A DNA stretch of 64,000 bases. Source: Lichenostomus cassidix (lineage: Eukaryota > Chordata > Aves > Passeriformes > Meliphagidae). The notes below the pieces were generated by a model. The model saw only the letters and a list, made by a program, of their open reading frames with translations. It made no database searches and was not told where the DNA came from. Shown one piece after another: positions 40,701 to 50,596 of this stretch. The stretch is from the NCBI GenBank assembly GCA_008360975.2, contig CM039182.1:47070491-47134490 (forward strand). Direction: 5' to 3'. A program made the position numbers and the translations under genes. Numbering within the stretch: the first letter of the stretch is position 1; each line of letters opens with the position of its first letter.

Positions 40701-43700
40701 TCCTCTGAGACAGAGTCTCACAAGATGTTTCTGCAAGGCGTTTGAAGAGGACATCAGTCACAGACAAGCCCAGGTCAGAATCTAGTCTGCTCCAGAAAAA
40801 AAGCCTTTCTCTTTTAACAAAGAATGGGAGTCAGGATATCTTTGTTATAAACATCTCCCTGCTACAACATCAGTGTATGACTCAGGCAAGTTTCTGGTTT
40901 TTTTCTTACTTTACTCATTCTAAAAATAACACTTGCTATAATGCATCAACATGATTTTTCTGCAGCAAATAATGCTCTTTCATCATAGGAGCTCTGTGAA
41001 GCTTATTTGAGGGTCTGTCACTTTTTGTTGCACAATCCTATGCTGATACACTTCACTAGCATGATTATTTAGGACAACACAAGAAGGCTAAAACATTTTG
41101 AAACAACTATAAAAAACAGGGAGCAATGCCAATTAGCTAAATGATCAAGATTATATTCTTGTTCTTAATTTCATATAATTTGATTACTTTATTATTATCA
41201 GAATTTGTGGAAGACTTAATTCATGACTAGGGATCACCCAAGGATCTAACTTAACTTTGCCCAGGAGTGCAGACACCCAAAGTATATTTAGAAATAATCT
41301 TATACATCCTTCAGAAAATCCATTTTCTACATCTTACTTTGATAAGAGTTCAACATGTCAAGAACTAGGCAGAAAACATACGCACATAATATTTAAAATT
41401 TAATTTCATACACCATCACATGGATTCACAGATGTCTGAGTTCATCAGTTATATCCTCACTTAGATTCATTAAGAATACATAAAAGACAGGTTTAAACAT
41501 CAACTCGACAGCAAGCCTAGTAAGATTAAAGAAAAATAACTGAATGTGTAGAGGATTTATAAAATATGAAGTTTGTCAGAACCATAATTTTGCATTGCTG
41601 TGCAAAATAGATAATACCAAAAATCATTCTGTCTGGCAGTATGTTCCAGCAATCATCATCAAAAGGAAGCTAAGCTGTGGTATCCCATAGAGACAAAAAA
41701 TTCTCTCTTCTTGAAAACTTAGGAAGCCCATTCTCTGATGATTTCCACATTCATTTGGATCCTATGCCTTTGATCTGCCAGGCCCCCACTGAAATCACTG
41801 CAAATCCTCTGCTGGAAAGATCAGGCCTTTAAAATAAAATGTCCTCTTTCCCCTAGGTGTTAACAAAATGACTGGGTGCATAACCCACTGCATATTTACA
41901 AGCAGTGAAAATCTAGCTGGTCAAAACTCAAGGAAGAATTGTAACTATAGAAACAGACCATCTTTGGGAAATGTAGTATTAGTCCTTTAGGATTTGAATT
42001 TTCCAGCACTGTTGTTTTCTCATTGGGATCTAAGATATAAATATGTTGAATGGTTAAAAACTGTGATTAGAAGAATTTTGTGCTTGAATAAATGTCTTGT
42101 CTTTACTGAGCTGATGAGCTTCCCTGTTCCTCAGGTAAAACCTGAGAGCAGGGGCTGAGGACAACAGTGTTAAAACTCAAGTGTGGATTACTCAGGATGC
42201 TGACTAAATCTGCAGCTGGACTAATTTCAAACATTCAAGAGTGGTATAAACATCAGCGTGATATTTAAGTAGTTTAATTCAGAAATTTGATGGTTATCAT
42301 TAAATAGGTGCTAAAGATACCATAAAATTGTATTTATAAGACACTACCAAAAAAACCAAAAATGACTGGGTCACCCAGCACATTAACATCTGACCATTTG
42401 CTCATAACATTCCATCTTCTAATGCTCCACCTGCCCTTTACAAACCAGAGGAAGAGAAGGATTTTTTCAACCAATCCAAAATGAAACAGGTAATCCTCTC
42501 AAAAATACTTCAGTGCCTAAGGCAGACTTTGCATGGGAGAAGGGGAGGTAAGAAAAAAGGACCTCTCATCTCTTTGGTTATGTTCTGGAGGCCCTCTACA
42601 CATAATACCAGTATTTGCTCTCACAGTGGTGAAGCTCAGTGTGGTATTCTCTTCTGTTTGATGGTCCTTGAACTTGATCACACAGAAGTTGTGGAAACAA
42701 CTCATTATTCCATGGAGAAACAGTCTCTGGTAGCCCTGGACTTAGTGAAACCCTGCAAGACCGTCAAGCCCTTGCCATGGTCACTTGTTGCTCTCACTTG
42801 TCCTCAGCAGCTCATGCCAACATGTGGTTACTCTGACTTGTATGGTTCTCAGCTATTTTTCTGACACCAGATGACTCCAGATATATTTTTGCAAGGTGAT
42901 TCTGCCCCTCAGTGCTCCTCACTGTCAAGGTTTCTGTTCCACCACTTGGAGGTGACAGAAATGGGTCAGAACAATCAAACCACAGCAAACAAACAAAAGA
43001 AGTGCTTCTATGAAATTCTGTATTTCCTTCTGAAAGCCTTCTGAAGGCAATAGAGTTCTGTTCCTCATGATCAGTGTCTAAAGACAGGAGGGTTAGAAAA
43101 AAAAATCTGTGTGCAAGAAATAGGTCCTCCTGCCTAATTTTAAAATCCAACAGGAGCAATAAATGCAAATACGTTTTGTGAATATTTATTTATTGTCCTT
43201 CAGATGACACTTGCTGAACAGTTTGTGCCTTGTGAAGAGAGAGAACAGACTAAGTCAAAGGAGACAGTGACTTTAAAAACTGCCATTGGTTTCCTACAAT
43301 GTTTCTATCACATCAGAATGTAAAAAGTTAGTGTGCTGGTAAGACAGAAGGGCTGAGGGAAATACACATTAATATATGATCACTAATTTTGTGGTCTCAC
43401 TGGTCTTAAACACTGGAAGAAATACTAACATCAGTTACTTGTTTTAAAAATATCTGAAAATCATTAGAAATTATTTTTAAGTTTTTCACAAATTACACAA
43501 ATTCTTCTTCAGCACCAGTTAAAACTGTCCCCAGCTTTTACCTTTCCAACTTACAGTTAAGACTCATTTGACAGTGGTTTTCTTTCCAGGATGGGGCATA
43601 TCACAGACACTTAAATTATTACATCACAGTGGGAGAGTAATCCCAGAACTGGTTTCATGTGTTTTGTCCTTTTATCTTTCTGGCATCTAGCTATGCTCCC

Positions 43701-46448
43701 TCTCCTGATCACGCATTCGCAGCAGGCAGTAGTGACTCTTTCTAACATTGCAGAGAAATATGTAATACAAAAAGCAGAAAAGCAAACAGACACCTTCCTC
43801 TCTTTCCCCGTATGTTGCTGATTTTCACACAGTTGTTACTTAGTAATGGCTCCCTAGTTGACATGAGCTCTCCTTTAACCAGCAAGTCCCCAAATAAATG
43901 TCAAATTTTTATCTAGCATTACCCCATGTTTGTTGCCATTTAATTTGCCAAGGAGATCTCTATAGGCCCACAGGATTCCCAGACAACTTCTTTTACAGCC
44001 ATTCAAAATGAAACTTTATAATTTATATAAAATTATAAAGTGATACTTTATAATTTCATTATGAAATGGCAGTTTGGATGATCAATAATGATCCCAAATC
44101 CCTGAATATGTTTTGAAGGACTTTTTATTTTTCCTAATAAGAAGTAGATATTGATAAAGCTTTACTTTATGTGATACAACAATGCTCATATAAAAGAAAC
44201 AACTAATCCTTGCAAAACACGGTTGTTGTAGTTATCAGGATCTAAGGCAACACTTTCCAGTCTACATTCAAATCCAACTTCATTCAAGCTTCTCGTATCC
44301 AGCAGCTCGAAAGCTTAAAACTACAGTTTCACATGATGAATAGCAAAGGAAAGACTCCTATCATGTTCAAAGCAGGAAAAACCAACTCCTGATTTCCATA
44401 TTCTCAAGCAGAATTAAGCAAGGTCTGCTGATGTTACAGTCACCATTGTGCAGTCTCTTTTAGCATATCTGCAGGGCTTTAAAATATACAGCACAGCCAC
44501 GATTGCTCTCTTCACTCACAGTCTCTTTCCCTACAATGGGGCCATGATTCTGTACTTCTATCAACTGTGCCATCTATGCAATTTGAGAGAGTTCAGTACA
44601 GGGAATCAAATCAAAGCACAAAATGAAAGGACTGTTTCTTTTCATAGTCAAGAACAAGTGATCATGGATGTAATCAAAATGCAAATGCATGGAGTTAAAT
44701 CTCTGCAAATGCAGTTGTGATTGCTTAAACACCTTATTGATTTACTTAGACTTTATAGCCTTTAGGCTTAGCCTTTGTCCTGAATTTGAAATGATTCTCT
44801 GGTAACACTTCAGTTGCTTTTAACTATTTGTGTTGGCTGTTTCACTTGTTCCATGATGGGGAAGGAAACTCCACACTGTGGGAGCAATGAGCCAGAGCGA
44901 CACTGGAAATGAAGAGCTTGCAAGTCTCAATGCTAGGTGATGGTGCAAGAGAATATAAATAATTGACCTGTATCATACCTAAACTGTTGACTCATAGGGA
45001 AAGCAGGGAAAATGAGAGAAGCTTTGGTGACAAGCTTTGCAGTTCTGAGCAGCTTTGAACCACTAAATGTTGCAGGGGATTTGCAGGGGCTTTCTGAGCA
45101 GTGTAATGATGCAAAACAAACTGGAGCCATTTGTAGCTTTTTAATTGATGCCTTACTACAAGTGACATCAGTTCTAATTGGGCATTAGGTTATATTTTCT
45201 AACACACTGGAAACATAAAAGAAGCATTCCCCCTTTGATCCACACTGGTATGGTTAAAATTTAGTTTGTTATTCTACTTAGCTTATGCTTCCACTGTTGC
45301 CCTGCTGCCCCTGGAGGAATCTGTCTCCAGAGCTTGTACTTAGACATCTGTATCCTTTAGAAACAAATCAAAATTAATATCCTGCTTCTGAATCCTGAAA
45401 TGCCCTGGTCCAAATCCATTTCTATACTTTTGCCTTGGAAAAGGAGATTTAGAGTATCCCGAGCTGTTCCACTTGCAACGCAGTCAGGATTTCATGGCAT
45501 TTTGGCTGATGCTTCTGGAGTCCTCACCATTTCTCTGCTGATCTCAAAAGGTTCCTGCTATTCTCAGTACATCATTTATGCAGCACAGACTCTGCATCTA
45601 CCCTGTGCCATCAGTTCAGCCACAAGCCCAGACTTGGTCCAGAGCCAAGAGCGGCCTCCATTTTTCATGTAACAGAACAAAGACTATTCTGAGAAATGAG
45701 AAGGAGCTATGGATGCAATATTAGCCTTTCATACTTTGCAGTAAACAACAAGCAAAGGACTGGCTAGCTGCCAGAATGTTGCTATTTACAAATAAGTAAA
45801 TGACTACTTGTCATTAACACCAATTTATAATGTTATAAACAAGGACAACTCTTTTGTGAAGTCATACTCTTTTGTGTATTGGCTCCTCTTCTTCTGGGCT
45901 TCTCCCAGTCTTGCTAAGAGAGGCCTTGAACAGAAGACAAAGTTGTGGTGTTTGATTAGCTGGATTTTTTTTTTTGGAAAGCCACTACCTGCACCAAAAT
46001 CAGGCTCACAATCATGCAGAGCTAGGAAATGTCAAAGCACTGTTTCATATAAATAAACCATGTGAAATCCTGTTGGGATTTGGTAAATCTGGTTTCACTG
46101 AACTCAAGGAAAAGGTTATGATTCCCAGCAGAAGAAAACATAATGTACTTTAAGCAGATGCTTTTGAGCACAGCTCCCTGGACAGCTTTTCTCCCTGGGA
46201 TTCCCCAGAAGAGCTCACAAAATGTCATTTGCCCTTGTTAATCCTTCCATGAAAAAATGAGTGGGGAGAGAAGACAATACTTACAGAATTGGACGAGACT
46301 GGAAATCTTCCTGGTTCATTCTTTCAGACTGGCGTATTTTCAGTATTTCTGTGTAACTGAGATTCTGAAGTTTGCTCTTGAATTGATCCAGAGAGCTAGG
46401 CTTGGTAGTGAGTGCTCTCATTATCTGTTCTTTCACTACCTGCATTAC
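18756..46448 (-). CDS. ELMO1: ELMO1, C-terminal third (six exons, join on minus strand)
   Basis: Joined minus-strand coding region: 46448-46285, 40647-40535, 31863-31756, 28214-28132, 22671-22594, 18956-18756. Exon lengths of 164, 113, 108, 83, 78 and 201 nt (the last including the stop) give 248 codons plus TGA, with no frame break. The translation matches human ELMO1 from residue 480 to the C-terminus at 727, as far as I recall that sequence, with only a few substitutions. Known role: ELMO1 binds DOCK1/DOCK2 and forms a two-part exchange factor for Rac in phagocytosis of apoptotic cells and in migration. It is cytosolic and is recruited to membrane by active RhoG through its N-terminal armadillo repeats. 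Here only the end of the ELMO domain, the PH domain (about 555-676) and the proline-rich tail are encoded. The 5' exons lie to the right of the window. Identity is certain; ELMO2 and ELMO3 differ clearly in this region. Confidence 0.97.
21270..21405 (+). mobile_element. Diverged CR1 3' fragment
   Basis: The segment CATCTGGATGCAGCCC, AAGCAACCTGGTCTGAG, GGCTGACCTGCTTTGAGC, AGGAGGTTTG follows the order of the CR1 3' region (loss of contact, 'CTGACCCTGCTTGAGCAGGGGGTT'-like block). A weaker CATTTCAACCTCA match follows. The terminal octamers are not clean. The borders are approximate. Confidence 0.55.
22099..22132. repeat. Short direct repeat, 15-bp unit spaced 19 bp
   Basis: GTTCAGAAGATGAAG occurs at 22099-22113 and again, identical, at 22118-22132. 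A recent local slippage duplication is the simplest explanation. Confidence 0.85.
22594..22671 (-). CDS. ELMO1: ELMO1 coding exon, residues 636-661 (PH domain)
   Basis: A phase 0-0 exon of exactly 26 codons, with acceptor TATTGTTCCAG and donor GTAAGT. It encodes [26 protein letters not shown], the last strands of the PH domain. Ser-Gly after Tyr-Asp-Ser replaces Asn-Cys of the human protein as I recall it. The length is divisible by three, so skipping would delete part of the PH fold without a frameshift. I see no sign that this happens. Confidence 0.96.
22672..28131 (-). other. ELMO1: ELMO1 intron, 5.5 kb
   Basis: Bounded by GTATGG donor and TTCCAG acceptor. No repeat of known family or other gene was recognised. 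Contains the small direct repeat TGTGTTAAATCC (24033-24064) and unsupported open frames up to 114 codons. Confidence 0.9.
28132..28214 (-). CDS. ELMO1: ELMO1 coding exon, residues 608-635 (PH domain)
   Basis: The acceptor is TTTTAATGCAG and the donor is GTATGG. Two bases complete leucine, then 27 codons read [27 protein letters not shown]. The exon ends in phase 0. It supplies central strands of the PH domain, including the acid/lysine loop around [12 protein letters not shown]. No substitution from the remembered human sequence is seen. Confidence 0.96.
28215..31755 (-). other. ELMO1: ELMO1 intron, 3.5 kb
   Basis: Bounded by GTAAGT donor and AATGCAG acceptor. A nine-G run occurs near 28811. 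Nothing else was recognised. Confidence 0.9.
31756..31863 (-). CDS. ELMO1: ELMO1 coding exon, residues 572-608 (PH domain)
   Basis: The acceptor is TTTATTTCAACAG and the donor is GTAAGT. Two bases complete aspartate, followed by 35 codons reading [21 protein letters not shown] and on to H-D-S-L-Q-D-K. One base of leucine is left over. This is the beta1-beta3 part of the PH domain, with the W-Y-C and H-Y-G-D-L motifs typical of ELMO proteins. All residues agree with the human protein as I remember it, so this is among the most conserved parts of the window. Confidence 0.97.
34751..34782 (+). repeat. Interrupted poly(A) tract
   Basis: 20 A, one G, 11 A. No AATAAA lies directly in front at the usual distance and no retrocopy was recognised upstream. 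Confidence 0.85.
37537..37706 (+). mobile_element. Small solo LTR of an endogenous retrovirus, with 4-bp target duplication
   Basis: A 170-bp segment starting TGTCCC and ending GCTCA (TG...CA ends). It is flanked by ACAG at 37533-37536 and ACAG at 37707-37710. Inside, in the order expected of an LTR, are two CCAAT boxes (37567-37571, 37599-37603), a TATATATA box (37625-37632) and AATAAA (37648-37653). No internal retroviral sequence is adjacent, so it would be a recombined solo LTR. A 4-bp duplication is typical of gammaretrovirus-like (class I) elements. The family is not identified. Confidence 0.65.
38177..38827 (-). mobile_element. CR1 LINE 3' part with ORF2 C-terminal remnants
   Basis: On the minus strand, disrupted frames encode peptides typical of the CR1 ORF2 C-terminus: [35 protein letters not shown] and, in another frame, [20 protein letters not shown], then ALRHMV. 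The element ends near 38177 with a CACAGAATATGCTGAGTTG sequence instead of clean octamers. It is about 650 bp long, 5' truncated and frame-broken, so a dead copy. The left-of-element (right-hand) boundary is approximate. Confidence 0.9.
40535..40647 (-). CDS. ELMO1: ELMO1 coding exon, residues 534-572
   Basis: The acceptor is CTCTTCCCAAG. The first base completes the leucine codon from the previous exon, followed by [17 protein letters not shown], the long helix leading into the PH domain, and then the segment [17 protein letters not shown] that opens the PH fold. The exon ends with one base of an aspartate codon. The donor reads GTACAG, weaker than the GTAAGT used by three of the other exons. 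The three arginine codons sit in a 12-bp perfect palindrome (40538-40549) with three CpGs. At 113 nt the exon is not a multiple of three, so skipping it would shift the frame. Confidence 0.97.
40648..46284 (-). other. ELMO1: ELMO1 intron, 5.6 kb
   Basis: Bounded by GTAAGT donor and TTCCCAAG acceptor. Contains an AT-rich perfect hairpin at 44013-44041. No other gene or known repeat was recognised. Confidence 0.9.
44013..44060. repeat. AT-rich inverted repeat plus a third copy of the arm
   Basis: Twelve-base perfect arms (ACTTTATAATTT at 44013-44024 and its complement at 44030-44041) are separated by five bases. The arm sequence recurs at 44045-44056. It can form a cruciform or hairpin, but AT-only composition makes chance more likely than for a mixed sequence. 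Confidence 0.85.
46285..46448 (-). CDS. ELMO1: ELMO1 coding exon, residues 480-534 (human numbering)
   Basis: The exon begins after a pyrimidine-rich acceptor ending CTGCAG and ends before a GTAAGT donor. It starts in phase 0 with codons for V-M-Q-V-V-K-E-Q and ends with two bases of a leucine codon after S-R-P-I. It encodes the last residues of the ELMO domain and the helical linker to the PH domain, including the recognisable stretch [20 protein letters not shown]. The second codon (46443-46445) is ATG. Residue 481 is the start of the known 247-residue human short isoform, so this exon matters for isoform choice. No acceptable preceding constitutive exon (human sequence ending SEDFNK) is visible between here and 64000. 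Confidence 0.97.
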
Positions 46449-46729
46449 CTGCAGTTGACAAGGAAAGAAAAAGAACCTGTGTTAACACTTTCTGTGTTTT
46501 TGTTTCAAATCTTATTCTGGGTCACACTAAGGTTTCTAGGTGTACAAGACGACAAGTACTTGTGGTCTCTAGACAACCTTTCAGCAACATAACCAGAAAA
46601 TAAGCCAACTTCTGACAGCGCATCACAGCCTACATCAAAATCTCATCTGCTCTGTGACGAAACTGGGTTTTTTTTGTGGGTGGCAGGGGGCTGCTTGCTG
46701 GTCCATTTCTTCATTTTATCCCTTACACC

Positions 46730-46982
46730 CAGGGGTAATGGGCACACACTGGAACACAGGAGCTTCCCTCTAAATACCAGGAAACACTTTATCACGGTGA
46801 GCGTGACCAAGCACTTGCACAGGTTGCCCAGAGAGGTGATGGATTCTCCATCCTTGGAGATACTCAAAAGCTGTCTGGACATGGTCCTAGGCAACTGGCT
46901 CTGTGCGGCCCTGCTTGAGGGAGGGCTGAGCAGATGACTTCCAGAGGTTCCTTCCAACCTCAACCACTCTGAGATTCTGTGA
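46730..46982 (+). mobile_element. CR1 LINE 3' end
   Basis: A clear CR1 3' region in plus orientation: ACACACTGGAACACAGGAG, GCACTTGCACAGGTTGCCC, AGAGAGGTGATGGATTCTCC, TGGAGATACTCAAAAGC, CCTGCTTGAGGGAGGG, GGTTCCTTCCAACCTCAACC. It ends in degenerate octamers (CTCTGAG, ATTCTGTG). It lies about 280 bp upstream (in ELMO1 sense) of the exon acceptor at 46449. A 106-codon minus-strand frame across it is not a gene. Confidence 0.92.
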
Positions 46983-48614
46983 GAGCCTTACACTGCAGAC
47001 ACATTATGGCCATACACAGTGAAGGAAAGAGAGCTCACTAAAAGAGATCATTAGTCTGGGGAAAGAGAGAGATCACTTTGCCAAGGATATTACTGGATTG
47101 CTTTTGAATAAATGCCATAAACAATGCAAACAAAAAAATAAGAATGAAGGATGGCTAGGCAACAGCCATCTATTCTGCATAATAATTATTTTTTTCAGGA
47201 GAAAACTGCTGAGACACAGTTAACTAAGGAGAATTGCTTGGATCTAGTTCAGATGAATACATGTGAGAGATTACTCTCCATCTCTCCATAATCCTAGACT
47301 CATTTCCTTGGTGATGGTGCAAGTCACACACTTTGAAATATTTATGTGATGTTGTGCTTAAATTGGCTGAAAGAGAAATTTATCATACTCAGAAAGGTCC
47401 ATCTCACCCAAATGCCAAAGCTCAAAAGCAGCAGGAAATGCTAACAGCCCCCTGGTATCAAAATGGTAATGACAGAAGTCAACAGTTACACAGAGGGCAA
47501 AGTTTTTCTGTGCTGTTATTTTTCCTTTATTCTTTCATCTTCACCATGTATCTTAAAACAGAAGCTCAGCCCCTCAGAGGTTCCCTAATAATTCAAAAAA
47601 CTTCTCTTTTTATATAAATATTTGTTTCACATGTGTTGCCTCAGTCTTCTAAATCATTGCCTGCACTGTTTTCTGTTTTTGCTTCCTGAGATATAACTGC
47701 TTTCTCAGATGTGATCACTTTAGCTGTGTCCAGCAGATTCAACTAAGCAACTGAAGAAATGAAGAATTACTTAGCTGGTCTACCAGTGAGAATTAGCTAC
47801 TTCCCTACTGAAAGATGAACTCCTGACTGGCACCTGACTCCTTAGAGGAATTAACAACTCCTTGCCTGCATTCACAGTGCACTCACTAGCCCACACCAGT
47901 CCAAGTAAGAAACATAGTGTCACACCTTGGAAATGGCAAACCACCATAAAACCTAAACAACCTGAATGTTGATGGATCATGTCCAACAAGGTGAGTGGCA
48001 TAATCCCACTGATTTCACTGGGTCTTGGTTTAACAACTAAAAGGGCTTAGGAAATGTAATGAAGGATGTGTCCACAAAGGAAACATCCTCAAAAGAATAG
48101 CAGGAAAGAGTGAAACAGATAATTATAGCGACAAATTGGATATTTAAAAATATGTACTGTCTTCCTTTTTCTGCCTTCTTGACAATGACTATTGCTGCTA
48201 ATTAATTTTAATCCATATGTTATACATTTATATATTATTCATTAGGACTAATTATTATTAACTACCAGGAATGGACAAGAAGCAGGAGACTTCAAGCTAA
48301 CCTTACTCACTGAAAATGTTTTCAGCTATTGGTACCACCTCACACTACTGCTTGGGCTCCCAGTGAACCGGGTGCAACTTTTCACATGACATTGAGCGGC
48401 TGGTTTAACTTCTGAATTCTCAGGCCTGCTGAGAAATTGTGCCAGACTACTTTGTTACATGTAGTTTTACAGCCAGCCTACAGCCATCATTCCTGTATCA
48501 TTCCATCATTCGTGCAGAAGCAGCATGCACAACCAGGCAGCTTAGCTGAAACACGTAACCCTCATGGGATCAAACTTTGTGGCTGTTAGAAAGCAACAAA
48601 TTACTGCAATTTTG

Positions 48615-48666
48615 AACAGCCAAGCAGAGCATAACTGCTAAACAGTCAAGCATAGCATAAATGCTA
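48615..48666. repeat. Tandem duplication of a 26-bp unit
   Basis: Unit 48615-48640 is followed directly by 48641-48666, with 23 of 26 bases identical. Both start AACAG and end GCTA. Only two copies are present. Confidence 0.9.
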
Positions 48667-50348
48667 AACTAACCATACTATACTGCTATAACAACTATAA
48701 CTACCATATGACCTTGATTTTTCTACACTAAACCAGATTTGCAAGTAAATATAGTGCTGCAGTCACTTATGCCTGCATTTAATTTCAGTTTCACGAGTTC
48801 ATTCAAATATCTATACAGATCTGATTTTTTGTTGCTTATGTATAGATTTAGTTTCCTAAATTCAGGCACTCACAATAGGGAAGCTGTCTCTTATGAGCAC
48901 TTTTTCTCATAAAACAAATGGACAAACAAATTAATAAATACTGTGTTTTGGGGAGTTGAATGCATGAGGATCTTTCTAGTCTGTTCTCTAAACCATCCAC
49001 ATGAAGCACTGCTCATTCTTGGCTAAACTCTGCAAAGGAGGTTCAAATTCTGTAGATTTGGAGCACTGTCACTTACACTTATTTGCAATGCCCTTGCCTC
49101 CCTTTTCTGTAATTAATTTTTGGGGTTAACATGCAAACAATGACAATTTTTCTTCTTTCCTTTGGGGTGGAAAGTTATTCCCAGGGCATCATCAAAGAGC
49201 TCCTTGGTCTAGAGGTTGCCCTTGCTCCTGAGAGGGAAGGCAGGAAGCCTCTGCCCCAGGGCCAGAACATGAGGGTATGATCACTTGCCTTGTAATGCTT
49301 ACAGCCAACACTATTTAACTAGCTGGCCAAAGTGTCAAAGCTGCTGATTGTACTGAGTCTCCCGAGCATTTGGGAATCACTGCCAAGGACTTCTAATCTG
49401 TTCAATTTCCAGTGCTCAGTTGCCAGCCTCTGATTACTGCTCTCTGAGAGACAGCATCAACCTTTCCTCCTCATGTATTTGACCTTACAAATGAAATTAA
49501 AGATATTCTCCACTCAGTGTGATTGTACATAAACACCATAGACAGCTGTTTTAATTATATTATGCTTTGCTACTCTTACTGAGAAATGAGTGTTTCAGAG
49601 GATGCATTTGCTTTAAATAATGTGCTTTTTATCTGACTACCTCTTATATGGGTAAGGGAGTCCAAGTGCTGTGTCGCAACTAAGACAGGTAAATTCACTG
49701 AAGATGAGAAACACAGCAGGAAAAAACCAACCTTTTTAAAATTAAACACATAGGACCTTACTCTCCAGATTTTGTATCCATTTAACAAATTTCAATAGCC
49801 AGTATCCTTACATTATATGTTTTTCATCAAGCTGTTTTAGTCTAGTTTGTTGTGTGTTTTGCTTATTTGAACTCATTTTTATCATATCATGTTCTGACTA
49901 CTTTGGCTTCCCAACATTTACACCCCTCTCTTCTCTCTCTTGCCATGACAACTTTTGTCTGTGCAAATACTCTTCTTTCTGGATGGAGCAGAGGTCTGAA
50001 CTTGGGCTCTACAACAAGGTGTCAAAATAAAAAAGAGTGAGAAATTGTTAATATCAAAAAGAGGGGTTTATCAGGGCCAAACTATACACCAAGTTTCTCA
50101 CTGACATCAATTTAGCTATGGAAAGTGCAAACCTCTCTACTCAGCCCACACTGATGCAAAGTTTTATCTTGGCACTGACTAGAGAAGACAGGCAGCCCTC
50201 TCAGACACCTGCCATTAGCTTGCAGGATTCTGAGCCTCACTAGACACATTCCTTCTACAAACTCACAGCATCAATCTTAGAAACTTCCCCCAGGACAGCC
50301 CAAAAGCCTGCATGTTCACAACAACCAGTTTGGGGTGTTACCCAAGGG

Positions 50349-50596
50349 GTAGTGGCTCTGCACTGAAAGAGAGAAGGTTTAGATTAGGTATGAGGAAGAA
50401 ATTGTTATTGTAAGAGTGACGAGATACTAGAACAGGTTGCCCAAAGAGGCTGTGGATGACCCAACTCTGGAAGTTCAAGGCCAGGCCAGATGGGGCTGTG
50501 AGCAACCTGGTTTAGTGGAAGGTGTCCCTGTCCATGGTGGTAGAGGTGGAACTAGATGATCTATAATGCCCCAAATCATGCTATGATCCTCTGATC
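50349..50596 (+). mobile_element. CR1 LINE 3' end
   Basis: The plus strand runs GTAGTGGCTCTGCACTG, AAGAGAGAAGGTTTAGATTA, AGAACAGGTTGCCCAAAGAG, GCTGTGGATGACCCAACTC, TTCAAGGCCAGGCCAGATGG, GAGCAACCTGGTTTAGTGG, GAACTAGATGATCTATAATG. This is the standard order of the avian CR1 3' end. Terminal octamers are degenerate (CTATGATC, CTCTGAT). Confidence 0.92.

Noticed and set aside
42481..42864. 127-codon plus-strand frame in an ELMO1 intron
   Set aside because: No family resemblance and antisense to the gene. Treated as chance.
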